DNA of 64,000 bases from Vibrio maritimus (GTDB lineage Bacteria; Pseudomonadota; Gammaproteobacteria; Enterobacterales; Vibrionaceae), in NCBI RefSeq assembly GCF_021441885.1, contig NZ_CP090439.1:248001-312000 (forward strand), written 5' to 3'. Positions within the stretch are counted from its first letter, which is position 1. Every line of letters starts with the position of its first letter. This document shows, one piece after another, positions 8,755 to 17,300 of the stretch. The notes below the pieces were generated by a model. The model saw only the letters and a list, made by a program, of their open reading frames with translations. It had not been told where the DNA came from and did not search any database. The position numbers and the translations under genes were made by a program.

Positions 8755-9837
8755 ATGACCGTAACCTTCAAAGATGTGGCGAAACTGGCTGGCGTCTCAA
8801 CTCAAACCGTTTCTCGTGTCACCAATGGCTCAGAGAATGTGGCGGAAAAAACCAGAAAGAAGGTAAACCAAGCGATTAAGCAACTGGGCTACGTGCCAAA
8901 TAAAGGTGCTCAGATGCTTAGCCGGGCAAAGTCGAAAAACATCGGTTTGGTTACGTTGGATATGGCGTTACATGGTGCAGCTTTGATTGCCAACGGTGTT
9001 CGCCACATGGCGCATGACTTAGATTGCGGCACTGCAATCTCTGTCGTCTCTGAGCCGACACTAATCAATGTTCAAGAGGCAATCAGAGAGCTTATTGCTC
9101 AGCAGGTAGAGGGGGTAGTGCTTAATGTACCTCTAACTAGTGAAAATGCGCTGAAGCTTGAGGAGCAATTCCAAAGCCTCAAGCTGGTATTTATTGATGT
9201 TCCAGAAGCTACGCCAGTCCACTTCGTTCATGGCGCTCATGCTGAAGGGGCTGAACAAGCCGCTGCTCACTTAATTGAACGAGGCCGAGATACTTTTTTG
9301 CTGATTACAGGCCCGAAAAACTCGAGTGCATCGCAAGTACGCCTAGAGAGCTGGTTAAAGATCATAAAGCAAGAGAACAAACAGATCGCTTGGCAGTACA
9401 CTGGGGATTGGCAGGCACAAAGTGGTTACTTAGCGATACGTGAAGCCTTTGCTCAAAACAAACAGTTTGATGCGGTGTTGGTTGCCAGTGACCAAATGGC
9501 GCTTGGCGCATTGCGAGCCTTGTATGAACTAAACATTCGAGTGCCAGAACAAGTAGCCGTGGTGGGTTTTGATGGCATTGAAGACAGCGCATACTTCACT
9601 CCTCCGCTTACAACCATCAAACAGGATTTCGAAGAGATTGGCAGGCAAGCGATCCTTCAAGCAATGAAGCTTATCGAACTTGGCATTCAACCGAACATTG
9701 AATTGCATCAGCACCATGTGCCTGTTGAGTTAATTAAACGCAGAAGTAGCGAAAAAAAAGAAACGTCCAGCTACAACAAACACAAAATTCAACAACTATT
9801 ACGCCAAGTAGAAGAGATGCTACCGAAGGAAATTTGA
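8755..9837 (+). CDS. LacI/GalR-family transcriptional regulator of the galactoside operon
   Basis: A 360-residue regulator. The N-terminal helix-turn-helix reads FKDVAKLAGVSTQTVSRV (about residues 4-21), followed by the hinge helix with NKGAQMLSRAKS, then a periplasmic-binding-protein-like effector domain ending in VVGFDGIEDSAYFTPPLTT, which is the usual LacI-family signature. It extends about 30 residues past the standard end with a charged Lys/Gln-rich tail (KKETSSYNKHKIQQ...). It is divergent from the alpha-galactosidase operon and separated by two matching operators. The likely inducer is galactose, an alpha-galactoside or a related compound, by inference from its neighbours. Confidence 0.9.
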   Translation: MTVTFKDVAKLAGVSTQTVSRVTNGSENVAEKTRKKVNQAIKQLGYVPNKGAQMLSRAKSKNIGLVTLDMALHGAALIANGVRHMAHDLDCGTAISVVSEPTLINVQEAIRELIAQQVEGVVLNVPLTSENALKLEEQFQSLKLVFIDVPEATPVHFVHGAHAEGAEQAAAHLIERGRDTFLLITGPKNSSASQVRLESWLKIIKQENKQIAWQYTGDWQAQSGYLAIREAFAQNKQFDAVLVASDQMALGALRALYELNIRVPEQVAVVGFDGIEDSAYFTPPLTTIKQDFEEIGRQAILQAMKLIELGIQPNIELHQHHVPVELIKRRSSEKKETSSYNKHKIQQLLRQVEEMLPKEI

Positions 9838-9884
9838 TGTCTTTTGATAATAAAGTGTAACGACAGCTCAAACCATCAAAGAGC

Positions 9885-9911
9885 CCTACCATCTCCCGAT
9901 AAAATGGTAGG
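9885..9911. terminator. Bidirectional hairpin between convergent genes
   Basis: CCTACCAT and ATGGTAGG form an 8 bp stem with an 11 base loop between the LacI-type regulator and the convergent aldehyde dehydrogenase gene. The following bases (ACTTTC) are only weakly T-rich. Confidence 0.5.
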
Positions 9912-9942
9912 ACTTTCAACGTTAATTCAAAATTCTACGGTT

Positions 9943-11328
9943 CTAGGCTAGAGAAAAACAAGGCTTCTCAATTTTCGTCTTACTAGGCGCCGCTACCGTT
10001 TTTATGTTTATCAGGTGCTTTGGTCCAACATTCTCAGACACAGAGTTACCACCCCACGATCCGCAACCAAGTGTTAGCGATGGTGGAATAGTACTGTTGT
10101 AAAGCCCCCCAATTGCACCTTGTGAACTTGGCGTGTTGATAACGATGCGTACAGCTTTAATAGCTTTGCTAAAGTGAACCATGTCATCAGAGAAATTCTC
10201 ATCATCGATAAACAAACTCGCGGTATGTCCAACGCCACCCATATTTAATGTTTGTACCGCCAAGTCTACGGCATGATGAAAGTCTACCGCTTTAACCAGG
10301 CCAAGTACCGGTGATAACTTCTCTTTCATAAACACGTCTTGATCACCCAAGCCACTTTCCACTTCACCGATCAACACCTTGGTTGATGGAGGAACAGAAA
10401 CCCCTGCCAAGCCAGCAATAATCTCTGCTGATTGACCGACGATGTTGCTGTTTAGTCGACCATCTACTGACAATACACCTCTGACATCATCCGCTTCGGT
10501 TGGATTGAGCATTTTGCACTGTCTGTCGACAAAGCATTGCTTTACCTCATCATACACAGCGGCATCAACGATAATGACTTGCTCAGATGCACACACCACA
10601 CCATTATCAAAGGTTTTTGATTCTAGTATCGAGTCAACCGCTTTCTGAAGATCTGCTGACTCATGGATAATGCAAGGGACATTTCCCGAGCCAACACCGA
10701 TAGCAGGTTTTCCAGAAGAGTATGCTGACTTGACCATATCGGCACCACCTGTCGCTAGGATCAAGCTGATGTCCTCATGTCTCATAAGGCCCAGAGAATC
10801 TTCTCTGCTCGGCTGATCTAACCACGCAATAATATCCTTCGGCGCACCAGCTTTAACAGCAGCGTCTAGCACTTTTTTCGCAGCCTCACAGGTTGACTTT
10901 GCCGCCCTTGGATGTGGAGAGAAAATGATACCGTTTCGGGTTTTTAGTGAAAGAAGGGACTTAAAGATAGCGGTCGAAGTCGGATTTGTCGTTGGAATAA
11001 TTCCGCAAAGTACGCCCATTGGTTCAGCGACGGTCAAGTAGCTCTCTTCTGTATTTCGCTCAATAATGTCACATGTTTTCAGTGTCTTGTACTCGTTATA
11101 GACATATAGAGAAGCAAACTGATTCTTAGTGACTTTATCTTTGACTACACCCAGTTTTGTCTCTTCTACGGCAAGCTCTGCCAACTCTAAACTTGCATCA
11201 AAGGCAGCGATACTTGCCGCTCTGAATATTCGGTCTACCTGCTCTTGTGAAAAAGACGCATAAACACTTTGTGCATCCTTGACCCGTTCAATTACGTCAA
11301 CCAACGAATTGTTAATTTCTAAGCTCAT
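9943..11328 (-). CDS. Acylating acetaldehyde dehydrogenase (stand-alone AdhE N-half/EutE type)
   Basis: Catalyses reversible conversion of an aldehyde plus CoA and NAD to acyl-CoA. The 461-residue protein corresponds to the aldehyde dehydrogenase half of AdhE: GVLCGIIPTTNPTSTAIFK (about 105-123), FSPHPRA, the nucleotide-binding ATGGADMVKSAY, and the catalytic Cys at about 246 in FDNGVVCASEQ. There is no alcohol dehydrogenase half; instead an iron alcohol dehydrogenase is encoded divergently. The first residues do not obviously form a microcompartment-targeting helix, and no shell genes are nearby. Acetaldehyde is the default substrate; other short aldehydes are possible. Confidence 0.85.
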   Translation of the reverse strand: MSLEINNSLVDVIERVKDAQSVYASFSQEQVDRIFRAASIAAFDASLELAELAVEETKLGVVKDKVTKNQFASLYVYNEYKTLKTCDIIERNTEESYLTVAEPMGVLCGIIPTTNPTSTAIFKSLLSLKTRNGIIFSPHPRAAKSTCEAAKKVLDAAVKAGAPKDIIAWLDQPSREDSLGLMRHEDISLILATGGADMVKSAYSSGKPAIGVGSGNVPCIIHESADLQKAVDSILESKTFDNGVVCASEQVIIVDAAVYDEVKQCFVDRQCKMLNPTEADDVRGVLSVDGRLNSNIVGQSAEIIAGLAGVSVPPSTKVLIGEVESGLGDQDVFMKEKLSPVLGLVKAVDFHHAVDLAVQTLNMGGVGHTASLFIDDENFSDDMVHFSKAIKAVRIVINTPSSQGAIGGLYNSTIPPSLTLGCGSWGGNSVSENVGPKHLINIKTVAAPSKTKIEKPCFSLA

Positions 11329-11887
11329 TTTTATTCATCCTGAATTATTTTTTTAATATTGCCATACATAATGGCGACAAAAGACTAACAATCAGGTTGC
11401 ATAATAACAATACAAATCCAACTAAAGGGAAAGCTATAAAAGCCCTAAATTGGTGCAAAGTGATACAGAAAACGACCATCTTTGGAAGAAAAGTCACATT
11501 TATTCTATTTAGCCAATTTGTATTACAATACAACGAACCATTTAGACAACTCATTGCATATGAGGGATATACGAGAAAAACTGTTTCTTTGAGCCAAGAT
11601 TTTCCTAAAAAAAGTTGCAGTGCAACATTCGTTACAATTACTTACATTTTGTGTGGAATTGTCTATTCGACTGCAAGTAATTATTTCTTCCTTCGACACA
11701 ATAAGACCGACTAACAAGTCACTTATGACATAAATCAAGATTTTCAATAGCTCTAAAAAAACGACTATTTCTGTAAAACTAGCGCTAGTTTGAGCATTAA
11801 CTCTATTGATAGTCTGCACTAAGAACATAAAGAAAGGTCGGTCCTACGACCCAATTTGATAATTTTTAGAGTTAAACGAGGTAGAAC
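11329..11887. promoter_or_regulatory. 560-base divergent regulatory region
   Basis: This AT-rich gap separates the aldehyde dehydrogenase and alcohol dehydrogenase starts and is long for a divergent promoter. Visible elements are a GCCAT-acata-ATGGC hairpin (11361-11375), an inverted repeat GTTGC-AGT-GCAAC (11614-11626), and a short hairpin GGTCG-gtccta-CGACC (11836-11851) in the alcohol dehydrogenase leader. Open frames inside it (11397-11714 plus, 11523-11828 minus) lack ribosome sites and protein-like composition. I see FNR half-sites only (ATCAA-like), not a full box. Confidence 0.45.
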
Positions 11888-13036
11888 ATGTCTAACGCAT
11901 TCTATATTCCATCTTTGAACCTTATGGGTGCTGGTTGCCTAGCTGACGCAGTGAAAACGATTGAAAGCCACGGTTTTCAAAAAGCCCTGATTGTGACAGA
12001 CGGCGTTCTAAACAAAATTGGTGCAGTCAACAAGCTAACAACGCTATTGGATGAAGCGCAGGTTGCTGCTGTGGTTTATGACGAAACGAAACCAAACCCA
12101 ACCATCGAGAACGTGAACGACGGTCTTGCTCTTCTTAAAGAGCACGGCTGTGATTGTGTTATCTCATTCGGTGGCGGCTCACCGCACGACTGTGCAAAAG
12201 GCATTGCGCTTCTTGCAACAAACGGCGGCGAAATCAAAGATTACGAAGGCGTGGATGTTTCCAAAAAGCCTCAGCTGCCTCTTATTGCTATCAATACAAC
12301 GGCTGGTACAGCATCAGAGATGACTCGCTTCTGCATCATCACTGACGAAGCTCGTCACATTAAGATGGCTATCGTGGACAAAAACGTCACGCCAATTATC
12401 TCAGTGAATGACCCAGAGCTAATGCTAGCGAAACCAGCTTCACTTACAGCAGCAACCGGTATGGACGCACTGACTCACGCTATCGAAGCGTACGTGTCTA
12501 TCGCAGCAACACCTGTTACCGATGCATCCGCTATCAAAGCTATTGAAATGATTCAAGCCAACCTGCGTGAAGCGGTTGCAAACGGTGACAACCTAGAAGC
12601 ACGTGACAACATGGCGTACGCGCAGTTTATGGCTGGTATGGCGTTTAACAATGCCTCCCTTGGTTATGTTCACGCTATTGCTCACCAGTTGGGTGGTTTC
12701 TACGACCTGCCACACGGTGTTTGTAATGCAGTACTGCTGCCACACGTTCAGCAGTACAACGCACAAGTTGCACCAGCACGCCTAGCTGACGTGGCTCGCG
12801 CGATGGGTGTGGACACAGCTAGCATGAGCGATGAGCAGGCAGCTAACGCAGGTCTAGACGCTATCCGCCAGCTATCGAAAGACGTAAACATTCCAGCGGG
12901 TCTAGAAGAGCTTGGTGTCAAGCGCGACGATTTCGACGTACTTGCAGAAAACGCTCTGAAAGATGCATGTGGTTTCACTAACCCGAAACAAGCAACCCAT
13001 GACGAAATTGTTGGCATTCTAGCAGCGGCTCTATAA
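11888..13036 (+). CDS. Iron-containing alcohol dehydrogenase (group III)
   Basis: Reduces an aldehyde to an alcohol with NAD(P)H. The 382-residue length matches the Zymomonas AdhB/FucO/YiaY class. GGGSPHDCAKGIA (about 96-108) is the cofactor-binding loop, and the metal-binding region includes GMDALTHAIEAY with the ligand Asp/His context, then GYVHAIAHQLGGFYDLPHGVCN, containing the family signature histidines. The start follows GAGGT. A strong terminator follows at 13072. Together with the divergent acylating aldehyde dehydrogenase it can carry out both steps of AdhE (acyl-CoA to alcohol). The AraC gene just downstream is the likely regulator. Confidence 0.9.
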   Translation: MSNAFYIPSLNLMGAGCLADAVKTIESHGFQKALIVTDGVLNKIGAVNKLTTLLDEAQVAAVVYDETKPNPTIENVNDGLALLKEHGCDCVISFGGGSPHDCAKGIALLATNGGEIKDYEGVDVSKKPQLPLIAINTTAGTASEMTRFCIITDEARHIKMAIVDKNVTPIISVNDPELMLAKPASLTAATGMDALTHAIEAYVSIAATPVTDASAIKAIEMIQANLREAVANGDNLEARDNMAYAQFMAGMAFNNASLGYVHAIAHQLGGFYDLPHGVCNAVLLPHVQQYNAQVAPARLADVARAMGVDTASMSDEQAANAGLDAIRQLSKDVNIPAGLEELGVKRDDFDVLAENALKDACGFTNPKQATHDEIVGILAAAL

Positions 13037-13071
13037 CGAATTTAGAAAACTCTAGTTTCGAGTAAAATCCC

Positions 13072-13110
13072 AAAACTGCAGGTCAATCGTTTGCCTGCAG
13101 TTTTGTTTTA
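13072..13110 (+). terminator. Intrinsic terminator after the alcohol dehydrogenase
   Basis: AAAACTGCAGG and CCTGCAGTTTT form an 11 bp stem with an 11 base loop, followed by GTTTTA. Confidence 0.85.
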
Positions 13111-13206
13111 TAAATGGCGAGGGTTTAACTAGCACAGATCAATGTCGTGCTATTTTCTCCTGTCTATTATGGGATTCACCACCGTAATAGGAGTAAAACG
13201 CCACAC

Positions 13207-14064
13207 ATGCACACGTTGAGCAACTTTAGTCGCATCGCAGAGCGAGAGTATGCATTGAACGCAGGTCAGATCAATTTACTCTATTACGATCTCCCGAAAG
13301 ACTTTCACGACGAATATCGCTCCTATGAAGCCCCTCGCCTGTGCACCATCCTAGAGGGCACCAAATCGGTCAGAGTTAACCAATCTGAGGCATTTGATTA
13401 TCAAAGTGATGAGTTCGTCTTATTGCCACCGAATTCAAACATTCACATGAAGATGCCGGAGTACACCAAGGCCTTGGTGTACGAGTTCAATGAACCGCTC
13501 ATCGAGAAGGTCGCACAGCGAGTTTCTGACTGCCTAGAGTTCGACACCGCACAATCGTTAGATCCACAGAGCTTTGTCGTTAATCCCATTGAGAAGCGGG
13601 TTGACGCCCTGCATGAGAGAATGCAAGAAATTCTGCGTGAGCAAGAAGCTGGAATGGACTTTCTGATTGAACTCACGGGGCAAGAGTTAGTGTTTGAGCT
13701 ACTTCGAAAAAACGCCTGTCACAACATCATCAACGGCAATCAATCACACCCTATTAAGCGTGCAATTCGTCTTATGAGTTCACAAGAAGGCATGCAGCTA
13801 TCCTTGTCTCAAGTCGCAGAAGAGGTGGGGATGTCGCTTTCCAGTTTCTCACAGAAGTTCAAATTGATGACGGAACAGAATCCAAAACAGTACTTAACGC
13901 AGCTGCGCTTAAAGGCGGCAAAGCGACACTTAACCTCGATGTCTGTGACCGACGCTGCCTATGAAACGGGCTACGACAATATCTCGCACTTTATTCGATT
14001 GTTCAAAGGTGAGTTTGGGCAGACGCCCAAGCAATTTCAGCGATCTTTAACACATCTCAATTGA
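13207..14064 (+). CDS. AraC-family transcriptional regulator
   Basis: A 285-residue regulator with an N-terminal cupin-like sensing domain (about 20-130; LCTILEGTKSVRVN and EFVLLPPNSNIHMKMPEY) and a C-terminal double helix-turn-helix (about 190-282; LSLSQVAEEVGMSLSSFSQKF and VTDAAYETGYDNISHFIRLFK). I chose the ATG at 13207 because the sequence before it is not typical; a GTG at 13147 would add 20 residues. An AGGAG lies 13 bases before the ATG, which is long spacing. It sits directly after the alcohol dehydrogenase gene and has its own terminator, so it probably controls the two dehydrogenase genes. Confidence 0.85.
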   Translation: MHTLSNFSRIAEREYALNAGQINLLYYDLPKDFHDEYRSYEAPRLCTILEGTKSVRVNQSEAFDYQSDEFVLLPPNSNIHMKMPEYTKALVYEFNEPLIEKVAQRVSDCLEFDTAQSLDPQSFVVNPIEKRVDALHERMQEILREQEAGMDFLIELTGQELVFELLRKNACHNIINGNQSHPIKRAIRLMSSQEGMQLSLSQVAEEVGMSLSSFSQKFKLMTEQNPKQYLTQLRLKAAKRHLTSMSVTDAAYETGYDNISHFIRLFKGEFGQTPKQFQRSLTHLN

Positions 14065-14074
14065 TCTCAGGTGC

Positions 14075-14102
14075 AAACGATTCACTCAAGAGTCGTTTAT
14101 TC
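14075..14102 (+). terminator. Hairpin after the AraC gene
   Basis: AAACGATTC and GAGTCGTTT pair over nine positions with one G-T wobble around a six-base loop, followed by ATTCAC. Moderate terminator. Confidence 0.5.
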
Positions 14103-14345
14103 ACTAGAATCATCTGAAAGCAATAGTTATTGAATGTAAGGCTATATTTCACCACACACCCATCTGGTCTATACCTAAGTAACTTATTATTGTTTTACTT
14201 TACAGTGGGTTACAACGTGGCAAGTAGAAAGCTGAGAAACACTGGGCCTGTTGCAGTGAAATAAATCCGACACATAAGCTCTAAAAAACTGTCATTAATG
14301 GACATTACTCTCCAACGCAATTTTTTCAATGTAGAGAGTAACTTA

Positions 14346-17300
14346 ATGTCGTTATTACCACATACTCCTCCAATGAGGAGTATGCTTTCGATCAGTTTGG
14401 TCTCGGCGCTTTTGGTGGGTTGTAACACCAATACCGAAGACCGTGATTATGTCGATGGCACACCAGGTCGAGAAGACTTCGTACCTAACATTATTGAGGT
14501 ACCGAGTGACTTAGTCGATAGAATCAAACCAGCCATTCCTCCCCGTGTCATGGACGTTACCGCCCATCCTAATGAGCAAGAGCCAACAGAAATTACCGAC
14601 TACCACGAGTATCACGTGAACGACGACCTAACACTGACTCGCGGACTGCTAAATCACACTCGTGACTCTGCCATCATGACAATGGATTTTCGAAATGGCT
14701 CAGGAATCGAACTGGTGCCCATCGAACGCTCTACCGGTCAGTTCAGCATGGAAACGACCACAGATTCCGTGAACTACCGAATTGACCAAGGCGACAATAT
14801 CATTGGCGCCATCAACGCAGACCCATACAACATGGTCAACGGTTGGAACCTAGGCGTTGTCACGATTGATGGCCAAAACTTTACCGGTTGGAATGTATCC
14901 AGTGAGGCCGTGATTATTGTTAATCACGATGACTCACTGGAAATTTGGGAAAACACTCCCGAGTTTGAACTGACGTGGGGTATCAATAAGCAGTATCAGG
15001 GTCTTGTCTCCAACGTCTTCTATTTCGATAAAGAAGGCTATACCAACCACAGTTATAGTCAGGATAACGGTAGCTTAAACGTTTACCCGGGTGATCGTTA
15101 TCGTGGCACCGTCGACCTAACGCAAAGCTACGGAGCTTTGGTTAAGCCCCAAATCAACGATGTATCGATTACTGCTAACGATGATGGTTCAGCTATCGCG
15201 CAGTTCGCACCGTTCGAAGGCGAGATTGTTGAAGTAGTCAGTGGTGAACGCAACTATACCGTTCCTTCAGGTCATGTCTTGGTAACAACGGAAGAAGAAC
15301 AGCTGTTTGTTGGCGACCATATTTCAACATCTTTCCATACCGAAGATCCGCGTTGGTCAGACGTTAAACATGCACTCGGAGCTGGCTTTAGAAATGTCAT
15401 GTTGGTTAAAGATGGCCAATTGCACACAGATAACAACGAAGAAGCAATCAGTGGACGTACCGCTTTTGGTATCAAAGCGGATGGTACTGGCTTTTTCTTA
15501 GTTGCTGACAAACCAATTGGTACATTTAGTGATGGCATCACGCTGAAAAAGCTTGGTCAAATTATGCAAGCATACGGCGCAGTTGATGCGGTAAACCTCG
15601 ATGGTGGTGGTTCTACAACCATGACCATGCGTATGCCTGGAGAGCGATACAATCATGTTATCAACGTACCATCAGATGGTTTGGAGCGTGTAGTTGCCTC
15701 TAAGTGGGGCTTAAAGCTCGACCCTTTGAAAGCCTCTTATAACGACGGTATCGCCGTTTTCCCGAAAGAGATGACAATTCTAGCGGGCACAACTTACCGC
15801 CGCTTCAAAGCCGTAGGCTATGACGGTGACTCACTTCATGAGTCTGGCGAGTCTGTTGAATTCGGTATCAACGATTCTGCTATCGGTCTTATTGATGTCC
15901 GCTCTGGTGCATTTAAAGCCGCGTCAAGCGAAGCTGAAGGCTTTATCGTTGCAAACCTTGGTGAGAATCCTTTAAACCAAGATCACTTGAAAGGCGTAGC
16001 GAAAGTTAGCGTCGTCACACATATCGACGAAATGTACTTTGGAAGTGACAAGATTACGCTGGGTCGCGGCGAGTCAACACCAATACTGCCAACGCTCATT
16101 TCTGGCGACAAGGTAGTCACCTATGAGCCCGCGTCTCTTAGCTATGAGCTTAGTAATACTCACAGTGGTCGAGTCGACCCTGAAACGGGCATCTTCTATG
16201 CGGCTGATGTTCAAGGTGGCGAAGTCTCTGTAACCGTTATCTACAAAAAAGGTAAAGAATCACTATCTGCGAACATCGACATCAGTATTGGTCTGCCGCC
16301 GATAGTGATCGAAGACTTTGAGGGGGATATTTCTCATTTCACCGCAACGGGTGCACGCGCTCGATTGGTTGAAATTGAGCAAGTCGATTCACCTGTTTTT
16401 GATGGTGACTATTCTCTAGAACTCTCATGGGAAGCTGATTCAGCGCAACCAGGAACCTTCGGCGCTTACCTTGTCGATGAGCATAAAATTACTGAATTGC
16501 CAGGCTACCCTCGCCAACTTGGTGTGAATGTTTATATTCCAGAAGAGTTAGCAGGAAAAGTCTGGTGGGTACGCGGACAACTCCGTGATGGTGAGGGCGC
16601 TGCGGTTGGCATCAACTACAACAACGAAGGTGAAGCACTGCCAAACCGCGGTTGGCACTTTATGACCGCAGATATCCCACAAGGTTTACCTGAGCCATTG
16701 ACGTTCGATCAACCATTCCGATTCCTAGTGCTTCAGACGGCAGAGCGAATTGATACTAGTGTTGTATTGGACAACTTTACTGCCATTTACGATCTCGATA
16801 CTGACCTAGCGGGTCCATCAGTCATCGTGACTCCGGCTGAAAACGAAACCATCAACAGTAAAAACACCACGCTTCGTCTGCAAGTATTTGACCCATCAGG
16901 TATAGACTTCGACCATATTGAACTTTCACTGAATGGCGAACCAATAAGTGATGCGGAGATCCAAAACAACGGTGAAGACGCTTTCTGGGTCGAGCTAAAT
17001 AACCTTGATGATGGCTGGCAACGCATTGACTATCGAGTGTTCGATAAACTTGGCAATGCTTCGGCAGGCGACACGCTATTCAACGTAGACACCGGTGATT
17101 CTCGCATCTTTATTGGTGGCGAGCATGACGTCATTTTTGCAGGCGGTACCTTTAACCTACCAGTGGAAGTGGTGAAGCCAGAGACATTCCGAAACTTCAC
17201 ATTAACGCTGAACTACGACACAACTAAAACGTCACTTAACGTACTCGCGGAAGATATGGAGTTCGACAACGTCACTGAGTATCCAGGTTTCTGGCAAGGC

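Noticed and set aside
11720..11760. FNR half-sites (ATCAA-like) before the alcohol dehydrogenase
   Set aside because: No second half at the right spacing; the only good FNR box is at 40396.
11397..11828. Two overlapping open frames (plus and minus) in the 560-base alcohol/aldehyde dehydrogenase gap
   Set aside because: Opposite strands, no ribosome sites, and composition of random AT-rich DNA; treated as control region.
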